A stretch of 64,000 bases of DNA from Danxiaibacter flavus (GCF_041060425.1 NZ_JAULBC010000002.1:806001-870000); one strand, 5' to 3'; counted from the stretch's first letter, positions 25,716 through 35,524 are shown. Notes: a model not told the origin generated them from the sequence alone. Numbers and translations: made by a program.

Positions 25716-27230
25716 ATGTCTGCTACATTATTACTAACATTCGTCGTTTTATACTTTCTCATATTATTAGGTGTCGCGTGGTACACCAGCCGTAACAGCA
25801 ATAACGAGTCATTCTTCATCGGCAACCGCAACAGCAACTGGATGCTTGTTGCTTTTGGCATGATCGGCACGTCGCTAAGCGGTGTAACATTTGTAAGTGT
25901 TCCAGGCACGGTAGGACCGGCTGGCTTTACCTATTTCCAGGTGGTCATCGGTTATTTTATCGGCTACTTCATAGTAGCGTACGTGCTGCTGCCTCTATAC
26001 TACCGGCTGAACCTCACATCTATTTATACCTATCTGCACGACAGGTTCGGCATGACTTCCTATAAAACAGGTGCACTCTTTTTTATTATCTCAAGAATAC
26101 TGGGAGCTACGGCCCGCCTGTACCTGGTAATCAATGTACTGCAGATCTTTATACTGGACGACCTGCATGTACCCTTTTCAGTAACAGCTTTTATTATTCT
26201 TGCAATGATACTGCTGTACACTTTTGAAGGCGGCGTTAAAACCATTGTTTTTACCGATACCTTACAAACAACTTTCATGCTGCTTGGTTTAGTCGTTTGT
26301 GTGATTTATATAATGAATAACATGCATTTCTCCTTTTCCGAAAGTATGCATGCGCTTTCTGAAAAACAATTCACCAGAATGATCAACAGTACGCCCAACA
26401 GTGCAGGATTCTGGATGAAGCAGGTGATTGGCGGCGCATTTATCACTATTGGCATGACTGGTCTTGACCAGGAAATGATGCAAAAGAACATCAGCGTTAA
26501 GAACCTGAAGGATTCCCAGAAAAATATGATCACCTTCAGTTTTATACTGGTGCTGGTGAACTTTCTGTTCTTATTGCTCGGCGGATTGCTATACCTGTTT
26601 GCAGAGAAAAATGGTATTGGCGTTAAAGGTGATGACTTATTTCCGACAATAGCTTTAAATCATGTACCCGGAGCGATATCCATCATTTTCATTATTGCGT
26701 TAATATCCGCGTTGTTCCCGAGTGCCGACGGAGCGTTAACAGCCCTTACATCATGTTTCTGTATCGACATCATCGGATTAAAAAGAAGAACAGACTGGAA
26801 TGAGCAACAAAAGAAAAGGGTTCGCTTAACGGTGCACGTTACATTCGCCATTATCTTCTTTTTGTTGATCTTGATGTTTAAGGCGATCGACAATAAATCT
26901 ATCATTGATATTATTTTGAAAGTCGCGGGCTTTACGTATGGACCTTTATTGGGCTTGTTCTTTTTTGGCATTCTTTCTAAACGAAAGATTGATGATAGCA
27001 AAGCTATATGGATCTGTCTGCTCGCGCCGCTTCTTATTCTTGGAATCGACTTTATCAATAACATTGAATGGTATAGCAAGCAACTAAAACTGGACGAAAG
27101 CACCATAAACAGTATTTCATCTTTTTCACAATCAATATTCGGCAAATTCAAAATTGGTTACGAATTGCTGATCTATAACGGTCTGCTCACTTATGCAGGC
27201 TTATTCCTCATTTCTAAAAAAGAGCAATGA
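25716..27230 (+). CDS. Sodium:solute symporter (SSS family)
   Basis: A 504-residue inner-membrane transporter with about 13 hydrophobic segments. SSS landmarks are the unwound first core helix region FFIGNRNSNWMLVAFGMIGT followed by SLSGVTFVSVPG, FVAYVLLPLYYRLNLTSIYT-like spacing, GAFITIGMTGLDQEMMQKNI, and ALISALFPSADGALTALTSC with the conserved Ser/Asp of the sodium site. The substrate (sugar, sialic acid, amino acid or other) cannot be read from sequence. The stop codon overlaps the start of the methyltransferase gene (ATGA), so the two are probably co-translated. Confidence 0.9.
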   Translation: MSATLLLTFVVLYFLILLGVAWYTSRNSNNESFFIGNRNSNWMLVAFGMIGTSLSGVTFVSVPGTVGPAGFTYFQVVIGYFIGYFIVAYVLLPLYYRLNLTSIYTYLHDRFGMTSYKTGALFFIISRILGATARLYLVINVLQIFILDDLHVPFSVTAFIILAMILLYTFEGGVKTIVFTDTLQTTFMLLGLVVCVIYIMNNMHFSFSESMHALSEKQFTRMINSTPNSAGFWMKQVIGGAFITIGMTGLDQEMMQKNISVKNLKDSQKNMITFSFILVLVNFLFLLLGGLLYLFAEKNGIGVKGDDLFPTIALNHVPGAISIIFIIALISALFPSADGALTALTSCFCIDIIGLKRRTDWNEQQKKRVRLTVHVTFAIIFFLLILMFKAIDNKSIIDIILKVAGFTYGPLLGLFFFGILSKRKIDDSKAIWICLLAPLLILGIDFINNIEWYSKQLKLDESTINSISSFSQSIFGKFKIGYELLIYNGLLTYAGLFLISKKEQ

Positions 27231-27874
27231 TGGAAATGTTCAGTCCTTTGCTAAACGATTACTCGGAGCGTTTTACGACCGCTCACGACCGTGTTTTGCA
27301 GCAAATTCACGATGAGGCCATGCAAAGCCATGCGCATGCCCACATGCTAAGCACGCATGTACAGGGCAAGTTCCTGGAAATGGTGAGTACGATCATGCGT
27401 CCGAAATATATACTGGAAATAGGCACATTTGTAGGATACAGCGCAATTTGCCTGGCAAAAGGCTTGCAGGAAGACGGTGAACTCCATACTTTAGAGCTTA
27501 GGGAGACCGACGCGGCCACGGCTAAAGCAAATTTTCATCGCGTGGATTTGGATAAAAAGATACATTTGCACGTCGGCAATGCATTGGATATTATTCCAAC
27601 CCTTGATATTCAATGGGATCTGGTTTTCATCGATGCCGATAAAATAAGCTATACACAATACTACGAACTGGTTTTACCACGTTTAAGTGACAGGGGAATG
27701 ATTATTGCTGATAATGTGCTGTTTCATGGCGAAGTGCTGGAAGAGCCCGTAAAAGGTAAAAGCGCTAAAGCAATACAGGCATTTAATCAGCACGTGATGG
27801 ATGATGAAAGATCAGAACAGGTTTTAGTTACGATGAGAGATGGACTGCTGCTTATAAGAAAAAAACATAATTAA
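27227..27874 (+). CDS. Class I SAM-dependent O-methyltransferase
   Basis: A 215-residue enzyme of the catechol/caffeoyl-CoA O-methyltransferase type (methyltransf_3). The SAM site is ILEIGTFVGYSAICLAKGL. The metal-binding region is WDLVFIDADKISYTQYYE with IIADNVLFHGEVLE. These proteins methylate hydroxyls using a divalent cation; in bacteria the natural acceptor is usually unknown. It overlaps the symporter stop by four bases, and a second ATG at 27230 is possible. Confidence 0.9.
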   Translation: MMEMFSPLLNDYSERFTTAHDRVLQQIHDEAMQSHAHAHMLSTHVQGKFLEMVSTIMRPKYILEIGTFVGYSAICLAKGLQEDGELHTLELRETDAATAKANFHRVDLDKKIHLHVGNALDIIPTLDIQWDLVFIDADKISYTQYYELVLPRLSDRGMIIADNVLFHGEVLEEPVKGKSAKAIQAFNQHVMDDERSEQVLVTMRDGLLLIRKKHN

Positions 27875-28021
27875 AACCTGGATAAACCCGCTGGCAACGC
27901 GGGTGGCATCCGCCAATAGTAAAACAATTATCCACGGAAGACCGTAGTAAAATGATCGGCAAAATAAGATCAGCTATCTAACGAACATCTTCCGGCTTGA
28001 TTAAAAACTAAAGATCTACGG

Positions 28022-29167
28022 ATGAAAAAACTTCTTGCGCTCATTGCCATGGCAGGATGTCTGCAGGCCTCCGCCCAAAGTTCCAAAGTACAGGAATACA
28101 TTAATCAATACAGCGATCTCGCCATCAGGGAAATGATGAGAACCGGCGTTCCGGCATCAATTACGCTTGCCCAGGGAATAGTGGAATCTCAATATGGGCA
28201 GAGCATGCTCGTAAAAAATACGAATAATCATTTCGGCATAAAATGTAAATCCGATTGGACCGGCGCCACATTCAATTACGATGATGATGCTAAAGGTGAG
28301 TGTTTCAGAAGCTACAACAGTGGTGAAGAATCCTACATCGACCATTCAAATTTCCTGAAGAACCGGCCCAATTATACTTTTCTTTTTAAACTGGATCCGA
28401 CAGATTACGAAGGCTGGGCAAAAGGTTTGAAGAAAGCGGGGTATGCAACTGAAAAAGATTATCCTCAAACCTTAATTGCCACCATCGTTCGCAATAATTT
28501 ACAACAGTATTCACTGGTAGCTCTTGAGCGCATGAAAAAAGGCGGCGATATGCTGGCATCTAATACCAGTACAAACGCTCCTGCAGCCGCTGAAAAGAAT
28601 ACGGTTACTGAGCCCAAAAAAGAAACGCCGTTTGTAATAAACGGAGCCGCTAACAAAGAAGAAACGACTGCTAAGGCTGCAGAAGCAATTGAAAAAAATG
28701 CAGCAAATAGTGCTCCGGCGGTAAACAGAGAAGAACGTTATGCAAAAGTTGCCCAGACAACAGTGCAGCCGCCCTCCTATCCTACCGGCACATTTGCGAT
28801 CAATTCTGCCAAAGTAATGTTTGCCCAATCCGGCACTTCGTTGTTTGCATTGGCTAACAACAACAATATTTCCTACAAAAAATTGCTGGAATTCAATGAA
28901 TTATCTGACAACGACATTCTTGAGAAAGACCAGCTGATCTTCCTCGAAAAGAAAAGCAAGAAAGGATCCAAAGACTTCCATATAGTGGAACTGAACGAAA
29001 CACTTGCGGATATAGCTCAAAAAGAAGGTGTATTACTGAAAAGCCTGACAGATTTCAATAGAATTGACAAAAACGCTCAACCGGAGACAGGCGAAAAAAT
29101 CTATCTGAGACAAGCTGCTCCGCAAGCTCCAAGAGTGATTAAAGCCGAAAGAATTTCCAAATCATAA
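28022..29167 (+). CDS. Secreted peptidoglycan N-acetylglucosaminidase with two LysM domains
   Basis: A 381-residue exported hydrolase. The signal peptide is MKKLLALIAMAGCLQASAQ. The glucosaminidase domain (about 22-168) has PASITLAQGIVESQYGQSML with the likely catalytic Glu, NNHFGIKC and YATEKDYPQTLIATI. A linker rich in Ala, Thr and Glu (about 175-250) follows. LysM-like modules are at about 262-310 (GTSLFALANNNNISYKKLLE) and 318-364 (HIVELNETLADIAQKEGVLL). The FlgJ/autolysin-like domain cleaves glycan strands and LysM binds peptidoglycan, so the role is probably wall turnover. Confidence 0.92.
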   Translation: MKKLLALIAMAGCLQASAQSSKVQEYINQYSDLAIREMMRTGVPASITLAQGIVESQYGQSMLVKNTNNHFGIKCKSDWTGATFNYDDDAKGECFRSYNSGEESYIDHSNFLKNRPNYTFLFKLDPTDYEGWAKGLKKAGYATEKDYPQTLIATIVRNNLQQYSLVALERMKKGGDMLASNTSTNAPAAAEKNTVTEPKKETPFVINGAANKEETTAKAAEAIEKNAANSAPAVNREERYAKVAQTTVQPPSYPTGTFAINSAKVMFAQSGTSLFALANNNNISYKKLLEFNELSDNDILEKDQLIFLEKKSKKGSKDFHIVELNETLADIAQKEGVLLKSLTDFNRIDKNAQPETGEKIYLRQAAPQAPRVIKAERISKS

Positions 29168-29292
29168 TAAAAGTCTGCAACCAATAACGGTTTGCCGGCT
29201 TAAAATTCATTGATCTTTCCTGTTATTATCTGTTTTGACAATTGGTGAACGGATGGTAGCAGGAAAAATTTATACCCAAAAAGAAAGCACAA

Positions 29293-29841
29293 ATGTCTAA
29301 TCTTATACAAGTACACGACAAATTCTTTGAACCCTACTTAACTGAAAACGTGATCCAGGAAAAGATCCGTGAAATAGCCTGCCAGATCAGCGCGGATTAT
29401 AAAGATAAAAGGCCACTGTTCATTGCAATTTTGAATGGCTCTTTCATGTTTTCCGCTGATCTTTTTAAATATTTGCCTATAGATGCAGAAATCTGTTTCA
29501 TAAAGCTGGCGTCTTATAAAGGCACCAAATCAACCGGTCATGTTATAACGGCGATTGGACTTGATACAGATATCACCGGCCGTGATGTGATCATTCTTGA
29601 GGATATTATTGATACCGGCAAAACCATCACCCAGTTTTTACCTCAGCTGCAAAACCAGCAACCAAAATCCCTCAAAATTGCAGTTTTGCTTCATAAACCC
29701 GAAGCCACCGTATTTCCAGTAGACATTGATTATTGTTGTTTTTCCATTCCCGACAAATTTGTTGTTGGCTACGGTCTTGACTACGATGGACTAGGAAGGA
29801 ATTTGCCACAGATTTACAGGCTGAAGGAAGAAGGAGCTTAA
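29293..29841 (+). CDS. hpt: Hypoxanthine phosphoribosyltransferase
   Basis: A 182-residue purine-salvage enzyme making IMP or GMP from the base and PRPP. The PRPP loop is DVIILEDIIDTGKTI. FIAILNGSFMFSADLFKYL, SYKGTKSTG, and FVVGYGLDYDGLGRNLPQIY at the base-binding end are typical. The gene stands alone. Its stop codon lies inside the repeat word GGAGCTTAAAGCCC. Confidence 0.95.
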   Translation: MSNLIQVHDKFFEPYLTENVIQEKIREIACQISADYKDKRPLFIAILNGSFMFSADLFKYLPIDAEICFIKLASYKGTKSTGHVITAIGLDTDITGRDVIILEDIIDTGKTITQFLPQLQNQQPKSLKIAVLLHKPEATVFPVDIDYCCFSIPDKFVVGYGLDYDGLGRNLPQIYRLKEEGA

Positions 29842-30030
29842 AGCCCAAAGCGTAAAGCTTAGAACTGAGGTTCATTTTTGATTACCGCAATAAACTTCGA
29901 GCAGCACTTTTTGTACTATTAACGTAATGAATTGTGCATTGAAACTACCGCGCTTGTAAAAACCGCGGCATTCCCGATACACCCGCGCTTCGATATACAA
30001 AGTTTTAAGCTTTGGGCCTTAAGCTTCCCC
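29832..30030. repeat. Mirrored AAGCTTAAAGCC word repeat after hpt
   Basis: The left arm at 29835-29860 (AGCTTAAAGCCCAAAGCGTA...) overlaps the hpt stop. The right arm at 30000-30026 is AAGTTTTAAGCTTTGGGCCT followed by TAAGCTT. About 140 bases lie between them, with a GC-rich middle (CCGCGCTTGTAAAAACCGCG). The rest of the spacer up to 30284 shows no gene. Confidence 0.7.
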
Positions 30031-30284
30031 TGATCTTTTTTCCAAAATCTTGCTAATTGGCTCTCAACGAATAAATTATCGTATATTTAGAGTGACAATG
30101 AGCTGACTTTTGTTGCTGTAAAACCTTCATAGAGATCATCTGCAGTATAATTTGACAGCAAAACCGAGCGTTAGAATTACAATCTCCTTCTTCCTACTGA
30201 AAAGCGCTCTGCCAATATTTCGTTTCGAAAGGCCGGATATAGACAGCAACCTGATTGCCTTTTAGTTCACTTAAACAGAGCACT

Positions 30285-32042
30285 TTGAAAAAAATTCAGC
30301 TTGCCATTTTGCTGGGTTTATTCATTTCATCCGGTTTACAAGCCCAGTATTACCTTCGTGGTGAGGTTCACGACGAAGAAGGCAAGATCATGCCCAATGT
30401 TCGCATCAATCTCATTTCCAAAGGAGGCATGCTTTTTTATACTGGTACTGCCGGCACTTTCGGTATTCCGCTTTCTACCAGGAGAGATACAATCGTTCTG
30501 CGTTTTGATAAATACGAGGAAATAAGACAACAGGTTGAAGCTGATAAATTCCAGTCATTCTCCTTAAAACCACTAAAACCTGTTACGGTAGCACACAGAC
30601 TGTCATCTCAAACAAAAAACCTTTCCAACCAAGTCATTAACAGAAGCTATTACAATAACGAAACGTACAATACCCTTGTCGAAAACAGCTTTGTTAATGC
30701 GGATAAATTTCCCGAAACAGGTTTTGCCCTGTTCACTGACCGGGCTTCTTACAGCAATATCCGGAGGTTTCTGAATATGAACGAAAAAGTACCGCCAGAT
30801 GCGGTGCGCATTGAAGAAATGTTGAACTATTTCCAGTTTGCAACCGGCGATAAAGCCGCCAGCGACTCTCTGTTCAGCTATTCTTCCAAGCTTACAACCT
30901 CTCCGTGGGACGAAAACAAACAACTTTTGTATATCAATCTGCAGGCACCCAAAATAAAAACAGATAATGTAGAGCCTACCAACTTTGTTTTTCTTATTGA
31001 TGTTTCAGGTTCTATGGATAAAGAGAACCGCCTGCCACTTATACAGACTGGTCTGAAACTGCTGGTGCAAAATCTGCGGGCGAAAGACTCCGTATCGATC
31101 GTTGTTTATGGCGGAAATGTGGGTATAAAGCTTCAACCAACTTCGGGCGCAGAGAAAAAGAAAATTGTCGATGTGATTGACGGACTGGTTGCCGATGGAG
31201 ACACTCCTGGTGAAGCTGCAATAAAAACAGCTTACGACCTGGCTAAAAGATCTTATAACGCACATGGCAATAACCGCGTTATACTGGCGACCGATGGAGA
31301 CTTCAATGTAGGACAAAGCTCTGAAGATGAACTGGAAAAGCTGATCACTAACAAAAGACAGGAAGGGATTTACCTGACATGCCTGGGGGTTGGTATGGGA
31401 AATTATAAGGACAGCAAACTGGAAACTCTTGCAAAAAAAGGCAACGGCAATTTTGCATACATCGACAATTACCAGGAAATAGAAAAAGTGCTTATTGAAG
31501 AGTTTACCAAAACAGTATATACGGTTGCAAATGAAGCATCGATGAATGTTTGCTTTAATCCTTCGCTTGTAAAATCTTACAGACTGATTGGCTACAATAA
31601 TAAAATTGAAGCAATCAGCGATACCAGCAGCAACCTTGAGGGCGGTACAGTAGGGTCAGGACATTCGATAGTTGCTTTGTTTGAAATAACAAAATGGGAT
31701 GGCGTTGACGAATCTACATGGAATGAAAGCGAAAATGTAGCAAGTATACATCTTCAGTTTAAGCCCTGCCGCGCCAAATATTTTGTACACCAGGATTTTA
31801 AGTGTACCAATACCTTGATAGATAATACGGACGCGAAATCCTGCGAAAAGCTCGCCACAGTGATCGTAATGTTTGGGCAATTGCTTAAACAGTCTCCTTA
31901 TGCAGAATACACATGGAACGATCTGCTGAGGTTATCCAGCCTTTATGTTGATAGAAAATCAACATCAGAAAAAGAATTGGTGGCGATGATTGAAAAGGCG
32001 AATAAAATTTACACGGCTAAAAAGAAGAAGAAATTGTTTTAA
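30285..32042 (+). CDS. Secreted VWA-domain protein (YfbK-like)
   Basis: A 585-residue protein. No ATG fits the N-terminus. TTG at 30285 gives the good signal peptide (L/M)KKIQLAILLGLFISSGLQAQ and is preferred over TTG at 30255. A carboxypeptidase-regulatory-like domain (about 22-95: LRGEVHDEEGKIMPNVRINL) comes first. A YfbK N-terminal part (TDRASYSNIRRFLNMNEKVP) leads into a von Willebrand A domain with an intact MIDAS (DVSGSMD from D239), and then a C-terminal YfbK/DUF3520-like part (MNVCFNPSLVKSYRLIGYNN). The role is unknown; VWA domains bind proteins through a metal ion. Confidence 0.85.
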   Translation: MKKIQLAILLGLFISSGLQAQYYLRGEVHDEEGKIMPNVRINLISKGGMLFYTGTAGTFGIPLSTRRDTIVLRFDKYEEIRQQVEADKFQSFSLKPLKPVTVAHRLSSQTKNLSNQVINRSYYNNETYNTLVENSFVNADKFPETGFALFTDRASYSNIRRFLNMNEKVPPDAVRIEEMLNYFQFATGDKAASDSLFSYSSKLTTSPWDENKQLLYINLQAPKIKTDNVEPTNFVFLIDVSGSMDKENRLPLIQTGLKLLVQNLRAKDSVSIVVYGGNVGIKLQPTSGAEKKKIVDVIDGLVADGDTPGEAAIKTAYDLAKRSYNAHGNNRVILATDGDFNVGQSSEDELEKLITNKRQEGIYLTCLGVGMGNYKDSKLETLAKKGNGNFAYIDNYQEIEKVLIEEFTKTVYTVANEASMNVCFNPSLVKSYRLIGYNNKIEAISDTSSNLEGGTVGSGHSIVALFEITKWDGVDESTWNESENVASIHLQFKPCRAKYFVHQDFKCTNTLIDNTDAKSCEKLATVIVMFGQLLKQSPYAEYTWNDLLRLSSLYVDRKSTSEKELVAMIEKANKIYTAKKKKKLF

Positions 32043-32054
32043 AGAGACTATAGA

Positions 32055-32092
32055 GAAAGCACCCAACGTTTCGTTTGAGTGCTTTCTTTTTT
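32055..32092 (+). terminator. Intrinsic terminator of the VWA gene
   Basis: The stem GAAAGCAC (32055-32062) with GTGCTTTC (32079-32086) is followed by six T, 13 bases after the stop codon. Confidence 0.85.
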
Positions 32093-32150
32093 ATTTGACT
32101 CTATGCAGATTGAGATGCCGATCTAATTCTAATAGTGAACAGTTCAGTTT

Positions 32151-33032
32151 TTATTTAGCCGACGGCGGAGCCACTTCGTCACATGAATATTGGATGGTTC
32201 TTATTCCACCGTCAGAATCTGTAAGTTTATTCAGCTGACCAATAAATACATCCTGCCATCCCGGAGGAAATACATTTTTTCCGAAAGAGTTTGCCCAGCC
32301 ACCGGAATTGAAATCATAAAACATTTCAGAAGCATTCTTGCTGTAATCCCTGTCTATTAGCATGAAAACCGAATTAAGTTGACGTGGGCTTTTTTTGGTC
32401 AGGTCGTATGTCAACAACCTTCCATATCCAAGATCAGCCAGGTCTTCATTGGAGTATGTATAATCATTCCATGGATTCAATTCAAGATTACCATTTTGAT
32501 CATATTTATAGTTTCTGGTGCCATCGTTGATAACACGACCTGAATCATCAAGATGAAGCGTAAACTCGCCGGTTTGTACGATTGTATGCGCATCAGGATA
32601 CGTGAAAGTATGATGAGCCAGCTGATTAGGATGATAAGAACTGGCTGTATTATACTCTATAAGCCTGCCTTGGCCATCATATTTAAAATAAGAATTCTGT
32701 GGCCCCCCGTTTATATTAAGAGAGAGGGCAGTATCCTTGCTAAAAGGTTTCCAGATGATGCTATCCAGCAATCCGCTTGCATTGTAATAAAATTTGCTGA
32801 CAACGGGTATTTGCACCTGGTAGTCAATATTGCAATCTCCTGTTTGACAAGAGTCATAACCCGGATGGTAAATATCAAACTCTACTAGTTCTGTGGTACT
32901 TACTATCCTGCATGCAGGGGTTTCAGGTGGTTTCGGAGTGTGATCAATACAGTCAATAAGTTTTTTACAGCTAGTGGTTGAAAGAGCGGCAATAAGGGTT
33001 AGGCCAAGTAACAAGTTTTTTGATAGGTTCAT
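32151..33032 (-). CDS. Lipoprotein with YD-like repeats (intact paralogue)
   Basis: A 293-residue lipoprotein. Signal MNLSKNLLLGLTLIAALSTT is followed by SCKK, with Cys at about residue 22. Short RHS/YD-like units are seen (FYYNASGLLDSIIW, FKYDGQGRLIEYN, HLDDSGRVINDGTRNYKYDQ, GNLELNP), and the C-terminal part ends IQYSCDEVAPPSAK. A neighbouring gene at 33252-34144 is a clear paralogue with the same signal peptide, overall plan and 5' untranslated sequence, so this is a tandem duplication. I do not recognise a family with known function; many Bacteroidetes carry such short YD-like surface lipoproteins. Confidence 0.8.
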   Translation of the reverse strand: MNLSKNLLLGLTLIAALSTTSCKKLIDCIDHTPKPPETPACRIVSTTELVEFDIYHPGYDSCQTGDCNIDYQVQIPVVSKFYYNASGLLDSIIWKPFSKDTALSLNINGGPQNSYFKYDGQGRLIEYNTASSYHPNQLAHHTFTYPDAHTIVQTGEFTLHLDDSGRVINDGTRNYKYDQNGNLELNPWNDYTYSNEDLADLGYGRLLTYDLTKKSPRQLNSVFMLIDRDYSKNASEMFYDFNSGGWANSFGKNVFPPGWQDVFIGQLNKLTDSDGGIRTIQYSCDEVAPPSAK

Positions 33033-33181
33033 AAAGTTTTTCTTTCAAAATACATTGTGCATTTTAAAAAATCAATATATCAGTTAGATTTTAATCTTAA
33101 AATCGTCGAAATGAAAGCGGAATATTTCAGTGCAATAAAGCGCCCATTTGCCGCCACTTAATTTTGCGATCCACCCGTCTT

Positions 33182-33218
33182 AAAAAAGTAAAACCCATCT
33201 TTATAGAAAGATGGGTTT
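33182..33218 (-). terminator. Intrinsic terminator of the frameshifted lipoprotein gene
   Basis: A 12-bp stem AAACCCATCTTT/AAAGATGGGTTT with a 4-base loop is followed on the minus strand by TACTTTTTT. It lies 34 bases past the stop codon at 33252. Confidence 0.8.
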
Positions 33219-33251
33219 ATCAAAAGTGCTTTTTATCAGCAAGTACTAATC

Positions 33252-34144
33252 CTATTTCTTCGAAGGAGGTGTTTCTGTGCAAGCGTATTGTATTGACCGG
33301 TCACCCATGCCATAATACTCGCCTGTATAGGGCAGTTCATAAAACAATATATCCTGCCAACCCATTGGATAGTTATGATCAGGGCCACCGTGCCTTTGGG
33401 GGTATCCGTCCGCATTAAACTCAGTAAATAATTCCGACGGATTTTTACTGAAGTCTAAATCAAGAAACATGAACACCCAATTGAGCTGGCGTGGTGTTTT
33501 TTTATCCAATGTATAAGCCAGCCGTTTATATCCTAAGTAATCATCAACGTCTTCAACACTCCCCCAATCGAAATTATTGAAGGGATTGATTTGGAGATTG
33601 CCGTTGCTATCATATTCAAATGTGCGGTTTCCCGTAGAAATAACGCGCATAGAATCGTCTAACACAAAGGTTCCGCCCTTGTTATCCTTTATCGTGTGTG
33701 CATCGGGATAAGTGAAGGTTGTCCAATTTAAAGCGTTTATCGGCGTATTATCATAGCTATTTTTTGGCAAAACTCCAACTAACCTGTCTTGCGCATCATA
33801 TCTAAAATAAAAATTATGGGGACCTTCAGAATTATGCCAGGTAACAGTAAAGTCGCCATAATTAGCTGGTACAGTATCTTTGCCGTAAGGTATCCAAACA
33901 ATACTATCCGGATTCCCTTTTGCATTGTAATAGAATTTCTTAACAATAGGTAACTTCCTGGAAAAATCCTGTATGCTATTTGTATAAAAATCCACCATTT
34001 CGGTAGTGCTGATTATTTTACAGCCGGCAACAGTTGACTGGGCTCACCGGGTTTAGTTACACAGTCTATAAATTTTTTACAACTGGTTGTAGAAAGAGCG
34101 CCAATAAAGGTGAGGGCAAGTAGCAAGTTTTTTGAGAGGTTCAT
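33252..34144 (-). pseudogene. Frameshifted paralogue of the YD-like lipoprotein
   Basis: The ATG at 34144 opens MNLSKNLLLALTFIGALSTT followed by SCKKFIDC, nearly identical to the intact copy at 33032. The frame stops at 34013 after 43 codons. The rest of the protein (CKIISTTEMVDFYTNSIQDF ... IQYACTETPPSKK, matching CRIVSTTELVEF ... IQYSCDEVAPPSAK of the intact copy) continues in another frame. The span is 893 bases, one short of a multiple of three. Adding one base in the CCC run (34040-34042 on the plus strand) restores a full-length protein. It is either a recent mutation or a sequencing error. Translation from an internal ATG at 33998 would lack the lipoprotein signal. Confidence 0.85.
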
Positions 34145-34293
34145 AAAGTTTTTCTTTCAAAATACATCGCGGTATTTTAAAACGCAATAGGTAAACATCA
34201 CCTTTCAGATTAAAATCGGTAAACACGTCAGCGATTAAACTTATACAATTCAAATTCAATGTTATTTACATGAATTCGCCATTGGCCAACAAA

Positions 34294-34319
34294 TAAAAAA
34301 CCCCGCGATTTGCGGGGCT
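34294..34319 (-). terminator. Intrinsic terminator of dnaJ
   Basis: A strong stem CCCCGC/GCGGGG with a short loop is followed by six T on the minus strand, a few bases after the dnaJ stop. Confidence 0.9.
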
Positions 34320-34325
34320 CATATA

Positions 34326-35483
34326 CTAACTAAAGACTTCTTTTACCTTATCGAAAAAGCTTTTTTCGCCTTTTGCCGGTTGCGGCTTGAAGTTAGGGCT
34401 GTTGCTTAGTTTTTCAAGCATTTCCTTTTCTTCTGCCGTTACATTCTGAGGCGTCCAAACATTTACATGTATCAACTGATCGCCTTTTGCATAACCATTT
34501 ACTTCAGGGAACCCTTTTCCTTTCAACCTGAATATTTTACCGCTTTGTGTGCCTGCAGGAATTTTAATTTTAGCTCTGCCATCTATGGTAGGTACTTCAA
34601 CCTGTGTTCCAAACGCCGCATCAGGGAAAGAAATGTGTAACTCATAAGCCACATTTAAACCATCCCTTTGCAGTTCTTTATGTGCTTCTTCTTCAATCAG
34701 CACAATCAGATCACCAGGCATACCGCCACGCTCTCCTGCATTACCTCTTCCGGTCACATTTAGTTGCATTCCTTCCTGAACACCAGCAGGAATATCTATG
34801 GTTACTGTTTCTTCACCGTAAACACGTCCTTCTCCTTTACAAGAAGTACATTTTGCAGTTACTGTTGTTCCCTCACCATTACATGTTGGGCAGGTTGTAA
34901 CAGTTTGCATTTGTCCGAGGAAAGTACTCGTTACTTTTCTTACCTGGCCGCTGCCTCCACAAGTGCTACAGGTTTGTACGCTTCCCTTGTCTTTTGCTCC
35001 GCTTCCACCGCAGGTATTACAACCAACGTACTTTTTAACCTTGATGCTTTTGGTAACACCTTTGGCAATTTCTTCATAATTCAATTTCAGCTTTACGCGC
35101 AGATTGCTGCCCCTAACACCGCGGGACCTTCCGCCTCCGCCACCTCTTCTTCCGCCACCGCCGAAAAAGCTGCCGAAAATATCGTCGCCAAATATGTCGC
35201 CAAACTGGCTAAAGATATCTTCCATATTAGCGCCGCCGCTAAATCCGCCACCGGTACCGGGACCGAATGCAGCATGACCGTAGCGGTCATATTTCGCCTT
35301 TTTGTCGCTGTCGCTTAGTACTTCGTAAGCTTCAGCAGCTTCTTTAAATTTTTCTTCTGCTTCTTTATCACCAGGGTTACGGTCAGGGTGATATTGCATG
35401 GCCACCTTGCGGTAAGCCTTTTTTATTTCATCTGCCGACGAGCTCTTGGATACGCCCAGAATTTCGTAATAATCTCTTTTCAT
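34326..35483 (-). CDS. dnaJ: Chaperone protein DnaJ
   Basis: A 385-residue type I Hsp40 that delivers unfolded clients to DnaK and triggers its ATPase. The J domain (1-70) has the HPD motif in AMQYHPDRNPGDKEAEEK. A Gly/Phe-rich stretch (about 78-125) and a zinc domain with four Cys motifs (CNTCGGSG, CSTCGGSG, CPTCNGEG, CTSCKGEG) follow, then the C-terminal client-binding domains. It follows grpE after 140 bases that hold a mirrored repeat and a small hairpin (TCTCC-TACC-GGAGA) just before the start. dnaK is not in the window. Confidence 0.97.
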   Translation of the reverse strand: MKRDYYEILGVSKSSSADEIKKAYRKVAMQYHPDRNPGDKEAEEKFKEAAEAYEVLSDSDKKAKYDRYGHAAFGPGTGGGFSGGANMEDIFSQFGDIFGDDIFGSFFGGGGRRGGGGGRSRGVRGSNLRVKLKLNYEEIAKGVTKSIKVKKYVGCNTCGGSGAKDKGSVQTCSTCGGSGQVRKVTSTFLGQMQTVTTCPTCNGEGTTVTAKCTSCKGEGRVYGEETVTIDIPAGVQEGMQLNVTGRGNAGERGGMPGDLIVLIEEEAHKELQRDGLNVAYELHISFPDAAFGTQVEVPTIDGRAKIKIPAGTQSGKIFRLKGKGFPEVNGYAKGDQLIHVNVWTPQNVTAEEKEMLEKLSNSPNFKPQPAKGEKSFFDKVKEVFS

Positions 35484-35524
35484 GCACCTATCTCCTACCG
35501 GAGACCTTTTTATGATAAATATTT

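Noticed and set aside
34077..34259. 60-codon minus-strand ORF upstream of the frameshifted lipoprotein
   Set aside because: It is in a different frame from the lipoprotein start at 34144 and overlaps it; the paralogue comparison shows which frame is real.
34764..35318. 184-codon ORF antisense to dnaJ
   Set aside because: It lies opposite the Cys- and Gly-rich part of dnaJ; low-complexity Ala/Ser composition mirrors the sense codons and dnaJ is certain.
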